Positions 1 through 12,200 of a DNA stretch of 64,000 bases are shown here, piece by piece. This stretch comes from Lepiota brunneoincarnata (lineage: Eukaryota; Basidiomycota; Agaricomycetes; Agaricales; Agaricaceae). Location: contig JAEBUN010000005.1 in the NCBI GenBank assembly GCA_023014365.1, positions 310,001 through 374,000 of the forward strand, given 5' to 3'. The translations under genes and the position numbers were made by a program. The notes below the pieces were generated by a model. It searched no databases, had not been told where the DNA came from, and worked only from the letters and a program-made list of their open reading frames with translations. Each line of letters begins with the position of its first letter. Within the stretch, counting starts at the first letter, position 1.

Positions 1-811
1 TTAGAGGGCGTGAGAGCGGAGGCTATTAGGGACGGCTCCGGAGATAACGAACCACCTCGTCATCGTAAAAAGTCGTTGTTCATGTAATCGATAGTCGAGT
101 ATAATATGACTGCCACGAGAGCATTCCCAGAAGGAATAAACAACGGGCCGTTCCCGACTAGCTCAAATTTGAACAATCCTGGGTGGAGATGATCGACCAC
201 CGGGGGGTCAGCTGATGATTCGTCTCGTCTATCTATTCCGAAAACGTCCGCAACTTCTGCCCAATAGAGGTCTGCCAGCTGAGAGTACATTGAAACAAGA
301 GCCAGCGGTCGATTGACTCAGAAGCCCGCAATCTGAAGCAAGAAAAAAGAAAAAAGTGACAGCCCGGGGCAGGAATGGAACACCTCTGAGCGGCTTTTCA
401 TTGATCAACAACCCGGTAATTTAGGGCGGTCCCAAGGGGATTTTCGAAGTCTGCTTGGACACTTGGAAAAATTTCACCTGTTACGGTCCGAGTGTATCGC
501 AGGTGATATGTACTCCTTGTTCTATCTCTGTGTGTGTCTCCCCAGCTCGGCATCTTCAAGTGCGACAGTAGGGCGGCTTTCGCCGCCGTCCAACGGGAGT
601 GGCCACCCACTCCACGAGAACCTTGATCGATCTTCAGGTCCCCCGGGGCCGTACACATAGCCTCGGGCCATCTCTCCGTTCTGGCTCAACGTTAATCAGA
701 GAGAGCAAATATCAAGAAGACCCGCGGCTCGCTAGTGTCTAGTACTTGGCATTATTTCGTTCTAGCGAAATTGCCGGGACGTGGAATGAATCTGGGTTGG
801 CGAGACCACAA

Positions 812-827
812 CCCCCCCCCCCCCCCC
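812..827. repeat. Poly-C tract (16 C)
   Basis: An uninterrupted run of cytosines on the plus strand, one of several of 12-16 C in the first 13 kb (others at 1741-1752, 7054-7068, 7787-7801, 9657-9672 and 10197-10209). Confidence 0.95.
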
Positions 828-2280
828 GGCCGCCGCGCAAAAACATTAAGCTTCCGCAGTGATATTTTTTCCCCGACGGGCCGGTGCATTGTTATATTGT
901 GACTCTCGTCACAACAAAGGTACACCTGATCAGGGGGGAGATTCCAGTTTAGGGTGGCGTGGCAGGCAAGAATAAAAAGTGGCGCGACAAATAAGGAAAT
1001 GAGCTTCATGAACATTTTGCAACTTGGCACCCTCAAAAGCGATAAACTGTTAAGCTCCGTATACCAGCTGCCCCATCTCGCTCCATCAGTGGGTTCTTAT
1101 CCCCGTTCTCTCGCACTCGGATAATGTACCTGAACTTGGGATGACTAATGGGACAATCCCAGAATCATTACAGGATGCCAGCTAATGTCCATTGTTCTCC
1201 GCTCCTCTCGCGGGTCGAAAGAGGAAAAAAAAATAACAAGTTTCTCCGTAGCCTTTGAACTGCGGCCATTGTGTAGAGGATCCTAGTCACTCAATGACAT
1301 TTTCCATACGCTCACTAGCAACCAGGCCACCCACGCTGTACAATGGCCAAAATTCCCGGATTTTGGTGCAGCCGCCGCCCGCATCAGCATCAGAAGTGAA
1401 ACAATTCAGCGAGCTTTGAAAGGACAGGTGATGAATATTACACACATATCCCCAACCGGGCAAGAGCCGACAACGTACATCATCACTTGAGGGCTTGCCG
1501 ACGCTCGACACTCAGCAACCGCTCCCAGCCACCACAACAGGACAGGTCCCTCCCCCCCTCCTCCCCTGCAAGTAATTAAAACAGGTTGAAGTTTATAATT
1601 GTCAACTCTGGAGCGCCGTCATTTTACCGACTGGATTGATAGGTCGGTACCGTGACTTGTTCTCAACTCCCAGGACATCACTCGTTATTCCCATCGGTAG
1701 AGTCCGTGACCCTTGGAACCCTGCCTCATTCGTTCACCTCCCCCCCCCCCCCTCCCAGCCATACCTGTTGATATCTTGTTTACACTGAGGAGTCTGAATG
1801 TGCAATGAAGTCCTTCGGATAATCTGATGTCCCGTGCATATTCTATGTTATCATGCCGTAAACATTTGCGGTCTTTGTTCCTCAGCGGTGATATCGAACA
1901 AAGGCTGAGAGACTTGGGGAGGGGGGTGCGGATTATTTGGGACCACCCGATAACAAAAGAAGAGCCGAACTTTATCCAAACAGCAAAGCCCACTAATCAA
2001 TCAACCCCTCGTTCGAAACAAAAACCACCACCACCAAAAGGGACCTCTGGCGTAGTGGCCCGCATACGAAAAAGTCTTAGGACACTTCAACTAGTCCCCC
2101 CGCCCTCAAGTCGGGAGACGCGCGAACTTTTTTACAACACACTTCTGCTTAGTGCTCCAACAAATTCTTTGCCGCTACCTTGCTTTTAGCCCCAACCTAC
2201 TAGGACCCAAAATCCCTTCAAAACGAGTTAAACCTATTATGGTCTCATAAACGATCTGCGCTTGTCATTCTATATATCTT

Positions 2281-2298
2281 CACACACACACACACACC
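2281..2298. repeat. CA dinucleotide microsatellite
   Basis: Perfect CA repeat; further CA-rich runs follow at about 2463-2492 and 2770-2855. Confidence 0.9.
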
Positions 2299-2612
2299 CT
2301 CCATCACACCGTACAGAACTCTGTCCTCGTCTTGTCGTATCGATCCCCGTCGACTTATCAGTTGCGTAGTTCCTAAAGTTAGAGAGAGTCACGCGGGAAA
2401 AAAAAAAAAAAGTCTCTTATCTCCGTACCCAGTACCTTGAGCGTGTCTAACCTACACACTTACACACACACACACACGCACATACACACACAACAACCCG
2501 ATGTGGTTCCTCAGAGCACCCTTCCTAACCACATTCCCAGGGAAGCGACAAGTCGCTCCGACGCTCTAGTCGGGGACGACTAACTACCGTCCCGATAAAC
2601 CCATCCAATAGG

Positions 2613-2642
2613 AGTAATAGTAGTAGTAGCAGTAGTAGTAGT
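2613..2642. repeat. AGT trinucleotide microsatellite
   Basis: Near-perfect AGT/TAG repeat with two interrupted units. Confidence 0.9.
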
Positions 2643-2967
2643 GCGACCCAATATGGCTTCAAGATAGTCGTGTTCTGGAACGCCCCCTTCTGACACAGAA
2701 GTTCCTCACACACATCAGACCTAAACCCCCCTCGACATTCGCTGTAGATAAGGGCCCGAGTAAAAAAAACACACACACTCGCTAATCCGAACCACCGACA
2801 CCTTACGCCTCTCGCTCTCTCTCTCCCCCTCTCTCTTTCCCACACACACACAAGCATACTCACAACTACTATCACCCGTCCCCCCCCCGCTACCGAATAG
2901 AACTTTCCTTCCTAACGTTCCTTTTTACGTGCTTTCTTCCCCCCCCCGTCCCTGTGTTGTATATACC

Positions 2968-3000
2968 CTCCCTTCCTTCTTCCTTCCTTCCTTCCTTTCT
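2968..3000. repeat. TTCC tetranucleotide microsatellite
   Basis: Imperfect CTTC/TTCC repeat of about 33 bases. Confidence 0.85.
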
Positions 3001-3244
3001 TCCGTGCCTCGAAGATGATGAGCTTGAGAGAGTCTGACACACAAGTCCAAGGAATTACTCCCGACCGATAACAGATATCTAATCCTCCTAGTATCTCGTA
3101 GGTTTAGGCACACACACACAGAAAGAACAACGAACCCACCCAACTAAACCCCGCTGTCAATGGTGGAGGGGGGGAGAGGAACCCGCCGAGTTCCGGTGCG
3201 CCCAAACCCCAATCATTCTCGCCACCTTCACCACCATCATAACT

Positions 3245-3270
3245 TTCTATCTATCTATCTATCTATCTAT
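3245..3270. repeat. TCTA tetranucleotide microsatellite
   Basis: Perfect TCTA repeat, about six units. Confidence 0.9.
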
Positions 3271-4540
3271 CATGGAGCATTCAAAGGCCCAGCCTGTACC
3301 TCCACACACACACCCACACACGTCAGTTTCATCCAATCGTGACAAGCCTTGAGTTTCTAACCCAAGAACATGATAAGGGTGCCTTTTGGGGCGTGATAAT
3401 TCGAGTCTCACGCCCTCCTCTAGCTTCAGCTGGCATTTGCGAATCATTGCATAATGTATATAGTCTACACTACAGATAATGCTATGGTTGAAAAAAAAAA
3501 AAAGCAAAGAAGAGAACGAGCTCGAGTCCCAGTAAACAGTGATTCTGGTGTTGTGATGTCAATGGTATACAGAATTAATTTCATTCTTTGGTGTGACTAC
3601 AACCATACTTCGTCTTCCACCGCTGTGTCTAAGGCGGGGAAACATAAAGCGAATAAAAAGTACAAAAGGAAGCATGCCACTCCCAAATAACCATTATCGC
3701 AATAAAAACAGCAGGGAAAGAGGTGAAAAAAAAAAACAAAGAGCGGGCTATGCAATCCATATCACTATCAGTACTCAACAAGTAGACCGAATCGAGTCTT
3801 TCGCATGTGGATTGGTACTGAGTTATATGTGGTTGTCGTGCAGTCATGGGTAGTTTGAGTACTCGGTACAGAATGTTGGAAGGATGAGGTCAATGAGTGA
3901 CGAGGGCAGTTTGTGCGTGTTATGTATTTTCGGTTGCTTCCCCGAGGTCGATAAGGGTTGGGTAGAAGGGGGGGGAGTTAGTCCCACTGGAGCGGAAAGG
4001 AGTGACCGAGCACTCGTGGAGGGAGTGTCGTAATGCTAAATGATGCAAGAGGTTGACGGAGGGGAGATGATGGTCGCCTGAATAAGCACCCACGGTGGCG
4101 GTGGGGCGAAATAATGGGGATCGGTATAATCGGTAGTATAAGGGTAATCGGTTGGGAGGTAGGACAGGGCAGGGGCGGGGCAATTAGACAGCTAGGCTGG
4201 GGAAGATGCGGGGCGCGATGCCGTGGCGCATCAGTAACGGCCATCAGGGTGGGGAATGCGAGGGTCCAAACGGGCTGCCGGTTATAAGCAGGCAGAGGGT
4301 CAGGGAATGACAAGAAAATCCAGGGGGGGGGGGTGTAAAATAAATAGAGCTCGAGAAGAAAATCGAGAGCAAGGCGCATTGTGGTATTTTGTTCAAGGAA
4401 ACGAGGTCGGCGAAGGAGAGATACAACTTCGACTTCAAATCGACGAGCCACAGTCCAGACAGCACTTGATATAGGAGAGGAGAAAAGTAACCGGACGAGA
4501 GGGTATCACAATGAGATGTTCATGAGAGATGTTGAGGGTT

Positions 4541-6271
4541 TTACATCATCATCGAGAATCCTCCGCCCCCACCAGGCCCTCCGACCGAAACCATCGTTCC
4601 CATGTTGTTTCCGACTAGTCCGTTACCCATGCCCATGCCCATTCCGCTCATCATCATACCGCTACCCATCCCCATCCCCATCCCCATAAGGTTATTGCCG
4701 TGGTGCGGTGCAATGGGCCCCTCATCTCTCCACCCGTTTGGAACGGGTCCGGGTCGGCGTCCGAATGACGCGTTATCCACCTCGTATGTGGGACTGCTGC
4801 CAGCACCAGTGCTAGCGGGAGAGGCACCCCCCGGAGAGCCGCTCATCGGTACGCCGTGTGCACCATGGCTGGCGGTGCTGAGCGCACGTCCCCTGCTCCC
4901 CATATCAGCAGGACCAGGAACTGGGACAGACATGCGCTTCGCATTCGACCCATTACTCCCTACACTTCCCTCAGTCGCTCGCGTAACCCTGTTGGTGGCG
5001 TACCATGTTCGCAGCAAAGAAGGCTTGCGAAGACGAATCAGCGAAAGGGTTGGCGGTAGCAGGGGAAGGCGAGTTAGATGTATTGCCACCGTTGGGGACA
5101 GAGTGTCCGGTAATGGGGGAAGCATTGTCATTATTGCCGCTGTTGCCGTTACCGTTGTTGATACCGTTAGGACCAGGAAGACCATGGGAAGTCGCAGGAG
5201 GAGTGAAGAGAGACCTCTGAGCTTGCATCATTTGCTGTTGAGATTGAGCCCCGTACCACGCTGTTATTTTCTCAGCATCCATAGGCGATTGCTGTTGCTG
5301 TTGCTGCATGAATGCTTGACCCGCAGAGCCGGGTCCAGCGAAACCATGATGAGAATCGTACATGCCAGTGGGCTCGAATGAGGTGGGGCTAGTGAGCATA
5401 GGAGCGCCTCCGGTAGAAGGACGGGGGAGGATGTGGGCTAAATGCAAACTATTGCTTGCAGGGCCGGAGGGAATGTTGTTTGCATATGGGTGACCAGACT
5501 TGATCATCGAAGCCATCCGGGGATCGTCCATCTCATCGAGGTGAGGGTGGGCACCAGGGTGGTGTTGATGGCCATGGGAAATGGGAAGGTTAGGAATCAC
5601 ACCAGGATAATCTTCATCGGGATAGCCAGGATAGTCATTGTCATCTTCGGCCTCTTCCTCACCAGGAACAGCGGCAATAACTTCAAGTTCACCACTGAGG
5701 ACCATAGAGAACGCATCGCCCCGAACCGGCTCTTCAATACGAGGGATCCCCGCACGATCACGCCATTCATTTAGCTCGCGGCGTAGAGCATCAGCCTCGT
5801 GTTTTAGCATGCGAAGTTCACGAGCTGCGAGCAGTCGATGACGACGAGAGGCATGAATATGTGCGATTGAAGAGTTGACGATGGAAGATTTAGGAAGGAC
5901 GACGGATCTGAGAAAGATTTGGTAGAAGGGCCGCAAGATCCTAAACAACGAATGAGTATACAGTGTATGCAGTCACCAGGGAATCCCAAGAATCGACTCA
6001 CCAGGAAACGGCCATTCAATGTCTCTCTGCGCTGACGCTCAACTGCATTATGGGTGGCGCGGCGCTCTGCAGTGTTGGCACGCCTACTAGGTTTGCGCTT
6101 AACCTGGGTGGAGGCTCCATTGTTGGGGGAAGATGGACTGTTTAGCTGATTGCTCTGCTGCTGGGAAGAAATGTCTTGCTGGGGGCTAAGGGGAACGGGA
6201 GAGTGGGGGGCCTCCATGTCTGAGCTGGACGAAATGCCCGAGGCGGGTGAGAGTGGGAGGGTCATGGCCAT
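4541..6271 (-). CDS. bHLH transcription factor, reading frame interrupted inside the HLH
   Basis: Nuclear basic helix-loop-helix DNA-binding protein. Exon 1 (6271-6002) gives a Ser/Pro/Gln-rich N-terminus and the basic region plus start of helix 1 (core HNAVERQRRETLNGRFL). A 61 bp GT-AG intron (6001-5941) follows. Exon 2 resumes with DLAALLPNLSQIRRPS and then meets TAA (5892-5890). The expected continuation KSSIVNSSIAHIHASRRHR lies in the +1 frame, so one base must be skipped. That second frame then runs about 300 codons (LxAxREL leucine-rich helix, acidic stretch, Pro/Gln/Asn-rich tail) to a TGA at 4973-4971. A third frame continues open to 4541 with a Gly/Met-rich tail; a 34 bp GT-AG stretch could join the two but is shorter than other introns here. 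Family and domain are clear. Whether the gene is intact, mis-assembled or truly frameshifted is not. The ATG at 6271 opens the frame. Confidence 0.75.
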
Positions 6272-9200
6272 GTATATAAGGGGTGGTGTAGGTTACGCGA
6301 TTATTCGAGCGGACACCTGGAGGTTAAAATGAAGGGAGGAGGGGGGAGATGGGGGATGGGGGGGGTGTGAATGGCGGTCGGGGGATGTTCGCGAGCTAGG
6401 CTCAAGCGTGTGGTGAATGAGGTGGGGGTTCGCGAGCTGGGCTCAAGCGGAGATTTGTGGCGGATGGGATGAGGCCGACAAGGGTCGCGAGAACTGCAGG
6501 AGGTTGAGGGGGGGTGTGTCGAGAGGTGGATAGGAGCGCAGATACTCACTACAAGCGGTATCCTTGTTGCGGCGAGGGCTAGGCGGCAGGGAGGAGGAGG
6601 GAAAAAACAGTGAAGAGTCGGTTGGACTCGATTATCAGACGACCATACAACGGCGCTCTCAACCCACATCTTGCTCTCTATGTAATACCCCCCAAGGCGC
6701 CCTAACTAGTACAAACAAGTGACACCGTCACAGATCGAGATGGACGCCAAACAGAGCCATACACAAAATCCAAGATCCACAACCTGTCAACCTGTCGGGG
6801 TCCCTGCCGTCCCCCAGCCACTCAGTATCGGTCAGCGGCCCTGGCATCCGCGCCTCCCTCCCCCGAGATCCCATCGCCCGGCTCTCGGACACCCACTCGT
6901 CCGGCTGCTGTCGAACCCCCGCCTCATCATCTCGCTGCTCTGCAACTTGTTCATAAGCGACGCCCGTGTAACCCCACGAACCTGTACTGTGTTGTAGTTC
7001 TATTCCAGAGTCTGGTATGCTGTTGCCCGATTTTGCAGCAGACATGATTTCAACCCCCCCCCCCCCCCTCCCCCAAATGCGGTAGACACCGCTGAGATGG
7101 GTTTACCTACCACCGCCGCTTTTCCCTACTGGCTTGTTGCGGTGGCAATGATGTGTGTGTGTATGTATGCCAAACGACAACCGCCAAACAATCACCCGGC
7201 ATTGATGGGGCTCGACCTTTCATTTTTTTTCGGACAGACTCGGGCTTAGTAGCCCAAGCGTCTAGTCTTTTCTGGTTTACGACCCTACAACGAGCAAAGT
7301 TGACAGGGATATTCAAGTCAAATGTCAAACCGTTGCAAAGCCTCTGCTGCCCTTTGAAGACATTGAGCGTTTCGAAACATGCCTAAGCGTTACTGAGTCA
7401 TCGTGGTCAGGATACAAGCCCGCTTAATTCTTGTACCTAACATAACTTCCAAACGATGATACACTTGAGCCTCAAGAAATCCTTATTGCAGTCATGACTC
7501 CCGAAAGCCATGGGGGCTGCTAAACACCACCACCAAGAAGGGGAGCGGCTGAAAATAGACCAGGGCTTGGGCATGCCGATAGATGTTAGGAAACACGAAA
7601 AAAGGCAGTGGTGATGACCTCTGTAACTAGGTGCACACCCATGGAAACCAGCTCTTTCGATATGCCAATGTACATGTATTGAAAGGGCTTCTCCGTCGTG
7701 GTCTCGATGCCTCACCATAGACCTCTCTTCCGGGACGCCCGCTTGTCAGTACCGACCTCAGCCACCGGACATTACTGTTTATTCCTCCCCCCCCCCCCCC
7801 CGAGTTGCTATTGACTGAAAATCAGAAGCTTCCCTTGTCAATGTCCCAGTGACATCAATGTCGTGAGTGGCAGTTCTTACCTTGTGCCGACAGTTTCGAG
7901 CCATAGAAACCAAGAGAGGACAGAAGAAACACTCCTGAAAGGTTTAGGCCTGATAACCAGTACAGAGGCCAACCACATCTATCTTTGCCACGCTAGATTC
8001 GAGTGTATCTCACGCTCCACCTCGCTCGCAGCTCGGCATGCTATAACATCTTTACAACCACGCGCACACAGTAGGTCATAAAATAGATTATTCGGTTTAA
8101 GATCATACAGCAAACACAGAACAAACCTCGAAAGGTAAATCGCCCATGCACATACATGCGCGTTTATAGCTCAAGAAGCCTGCTACAACGCATCGTTAAC
8201 CCAAAAGTATCAACTATCTTTATTCTATTCGACTCCCAAACGGCCGCTCCTCCATGTGCTTCAAATCAGGTTCTCCGGAATGCCCGTTATCACACGGGAA
8301 AGACCTAGTTCTGAGATTTCATCCTGTCTCACCAAAAGTCACATCCAACTCTAATTGAATATGGGGTCGGCCGTGGGCAGTGCTTTGTCTTTTTTTTTAT
8401 TCGTCGAGGTAGAATCATATGCTGCGCATGTTCGACTGTTGGAAGGGGGGGGGGGAGGAATTATTTCCGCGTCGCCTCGGCATCATTTTTTCTAAAAACC
8501 TACCTCATCTGTCGCGTGGGTGTGGCTGCGCGGTTTGACAACTTTATCAGATCCTCTCTGCGCAAGGGATCAAGGTGTGTCGAATGGGCCTGTCGGCCCC
8601 GCCCAGGGTTACCACCAAGCCCGTGATAATGAAAATCATCTGCACGCGAGTTCAATTACCTTACCGGAAGAAGAACGCTTCTTGGGTCTTTTTCATTCAT
8701 GCCATGCCCCAGTGATTTACCCTCCAAACGCTTCGACGTTACAAATGGTATTAGAGTTGCTTAGATTCTCTCTCTCTCTCTCCTCACAGGACTCGCATAT
8801 ATATTCAGCCAGCTTCGGCGGTGGAGCAAGCAGCTCTGACAAATCGAAATTCTTATCGGTGTCAACTCCAACCATACCTCTGCCCCGAAACCCACTGTCT
8901 GATCTATCCCTCGGAGCCCCAGGCCCCATCTGATCATCTAGGACAAAATAAACTCGACGCCGACGCTTTTCCCCACATCTCATCTCACCTCTTTCCACCA
9001 CAACAAGTCGGGGAGGCTGTTGTAGTGACTCCCCCCACCCCTGGAGCCAGCGAACCTGATCAATAAGTACCCACCAAATCAGGCGAGGTGCATCTAAATA
9101 TAGAAACAAAGTCGCATCGCGTCGGGAGAGTTTTGCGTCCGATCTCCCGTTTTGGCAGTGGTTTTGACGCTTGTTTTTGTTCGTGGTAACACAGTTGCCA

Positions 9201-12200
9201 CCCAAGGGAATGCTGCGGGTTATCGGTGTGCCGGGGAAACTGTTATATGCCCACAACACGGGCTACCACCCCCGAGAACAGCGGCTGGGCATTACCTTGG
9301 CTAGGCTCTAGCATGGAACACCTAGGATTAAGCTTAAATGATGCAAGAAGAAGTCCTCTGCACTCTCCCCCCCCCGGGTCCAAGCTTCGCTAACAAGTTA
9401 CAACCCCCCCCCGCCACAGGATCGGAGAGCCCCAGGAAACTCTATTGTGACCAGGCGAGACCTGGTTACGACAGCATCATTGATCAGCCTAGAAGCTAGG
9501 CCTTCCTCCCCCTAGCGGTGATCGTAATTTCCCCCGACGGCACAGCACTTGTAGGCCGCAAGGGGTAAGGCCGAGAACTCCCAACCCTGTTGATCCGTCA
9601 CACTGCAGACGCATCCATCCCTTTTCTAACGCTGTCCCCCCTTCCCTACCTACCCACCCCCCCCCCCCCCCCACCAACCTGCCACTCAGTAACAACGTGT
9701 CACCTCTCCCTCCAACGTCAGCCTGTGTCATTCAAACAACACAGATGAACCGAAGATCAATCCATCACAAAATCATTACCTCACTTGTTCACTTCCCACT
9801 TAAAGTCATCCGTTGCTATTCATAAACTAATCAATCATCAACCGAGTTCTTTCTTTATTCGCAAGCCGCGAGCCCCGTTGTCGATTCACATTCTTCAAAA
9901 GTTTTCCAGCAAGAACGTTGTGTTAACTACTCAGTTGAGCTCTCTCGTTTCTGATCTAGCTTGACGAGTCACTCTTTGGTGTGATATCGGTGGTATCAAT
10001 ACTGGGCGCATCATTAGCTATATTTTTCTGCCGACGCGCCACAGGCAAATTCCAGCCCGGATCCCCGTTTGCAACCGTTGAGGAATTCCAAAGAGCCATC
10101 CCAAAAAAAAAAAAAGAAAAAAAAAGAAAAAGAAACAACTGAAGGAAAACTCTCGCCTCGTATATTAGACCCAAGCTACTCTTACTCCCCTAGGCGCCCC
10201 CCCCCCCCCTCGCCCGGGTCTGTCCGGGCCTACTAAATCTGTTGTGGGCATATGAAAAAAAAAAAAAGATGGGGTTTAGCCTGAAACATCCGTCACAGAG
10301 CTTGCGCTCGCTACACTCTTTTTAGGATCTGTTCCGCCTTTGGCGAGGAAAAGGCTGGAAAAGAACCCTAGTCCTCGAAAGGGGGTAACTGTCGCGCTCC
10401 TCGTAATCGTAATCGGCCCGCCTTACACCCCCCGGTGGTGTGTGGCCAATGGACAAGTTTCATTCCGTTAGAATCGTTTAACTCCAGAACTCTCGGGATT
10501 TGCTCTGAAACTGACAAGCTCCGATGGCACAAACATATTCCCCCCCCCCCACCCCCTTCCCCTCCTGCTTCTCCCTCAGGACCCGAATTAGCTCGGCGTG
10601 CGTGCCCGTCGAGAGAAAGTAAGGGGAGTTGAGAATGAAGACCGCCTGTCATTGAAACAACATGGTTCTCTCGTCTCAGGCACTGCGGGTGACATACTGG
10701 AGCTAAGCTTTGTTTACGCAATGCTGCGGATTGTGACCTCCCTGCCGTAGAGGTGATAACGTCTATCTAATCTAGAGGTTGTTCGACTGTAAATGATCCA
10801 TTTGATGATTAACAGTCGAAGCCCTAATATTAATATCGAGCCCCCCCCACGTTTCTAAAGTGATTACGGGATATCTCGACTCAGTTGGTAACGTGTCAAT
10901 CAGACCCTTTTGTCATTGTCTCCCTTCTTTTCTTGTAGTCAGTACACCCGCAATCCAAGGCTCAGGGCTCGACATGAGGGGGCCTAGCAATGTCAGAGGG
11001 CAGTGACGAGTCATTGAAGTAAGTAACGGATACAAGGATCAAAATCTACGACAGACTCTTTTTTTTATTTTTTCCAGTGATGATGATCATTCCGGCCATC
11101 TCAATTCCCACACCTTGTTCCAAAAATATCACCAGTGGTATCCAGTTCCTTGTCTCCGCCTTTTTGGGGGGCTTCTATAGTCCTAGTTCCATAGATACAG
11201 AGACACAGCTCCCCTCCCTTCCGCAGGAAGGAGCCCTGTAGCAACTGCTACCGAGGTCCTAATACAGGGGAAAAGCTAAAAAAGACACCGGTCTTTTGAG
11301 AACCGGTTGTTTTTCCCGGCGCCTGAACAAGGCCGTCACTGATCACTCGTTTTATATTTCTTTCTCGAATCTGACAGTCGAGTAACCAAAATACGTCAAC
11401 CAAGTTACACACTCACCTACAAGGAGTAATTGATATCTCAACAAGTCCCCAACAACTCAAATCCGAGGACAAAAAAAAATCCTCGCTCACTCCCCCCCCC
11501 CGCCCGCCCACCCCATCTTTTCTGATGGGCATTGAGAATCGAAAAAAAAAAAAGGGGGGGGGGCTATAACCGCCAAACGGCAATCTCCCCAGCGATGAGC
11601 GGCGAGCGGGGTGTGTAACCTTTGTTTCGTTACGGATGAGTCCTATTTTTTATTTTTTTTCTTTCATCGCGCTCTCCCTGAATCATCAATCCACTTCCAA
11701 TGGAGCATTCCGTTGAGTCCCTTGGTCAACTTTGTACCGGGTGCTCAGGGTTGCTAAAAGTTCGGGGATACTGGCCCCTGCACTGCAACCACTATTGTTG
11801 GAAAAAGAAAATCGCTATCTAGTCATTGGCTCACATGAATCGCTGCTGAAGGCTGGCCCTGGTACTGCTCGCCTAATGGTGTAAACGGCTGTTTAAGTTG
11901 ATTCCAACGAAAAATTGGCTTTTTGGGAACCGGATCAAAGTGAAGCCTGTGTTCGTTCGTTCGTTCTTTCGGAGCTATGTGAGACAGCCGCGGGTTGAAA
12001 TAGCTTGCCAAGGACTTGATGTCCAAACCACCACCGACTTAGCCTTTGCCATTTGCCATGGTTATTGCGCGTCCCTTTCATGTTTTGTTACCTATGTCGA
12101 AAGAAAAAAAAAAAGAGCTAGCAACAGGGTTTAACAAACAATGTAGGATTGAAGTCATTCGGATGAGCTTTACTCCTAGACTCTGGACAATGACGTGGAT

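Larger units (their letters stand above)
1..4540. other. Non-coding region with simple repeats
   Basis: I see no convincing gene here. Open frames are short, overlap on both strands and match no family I recognise. The stretch holds many microsatellites (CA, AGT, CT, TTCC and TCTA runs) and homopolymer C tracts. It probably represents intergenic or 3' flanking sequence of the bHLH gene that ends at its right edge; an unrecognised gene or non-coding RNA cannot be excluded. Confidence 0.6.

Noticed and set aside
3388..3414. Perfect 8-bp hairpin containing TTCGAGTC, reminiscent of a tRNA T-arm
   Set aside because: The stem is 8 bp with an 11-nt loop, and no acceptor, D or anticodon arm can be placed around it.
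4960..5010. 34-bp intron joining the second and third frames of the bHLH gene
   Set aside because: GT-AG borders and frame fit, but all well-supported introns in the window are longer (mostly 45-75 bp); kept only as an alternative.
4602..5381. 259-codon plus-strand open frame opposite the bHLH gene
   Set aside because: It is an antisense shadow of low-complexity coding sequence, with no domain or plausible signals.
8717..9259. 180-codon minus-strand open frame
   Set aside because: Overlaps an opposing frame, has no recognisable motif and lacks introns or conserved composition.
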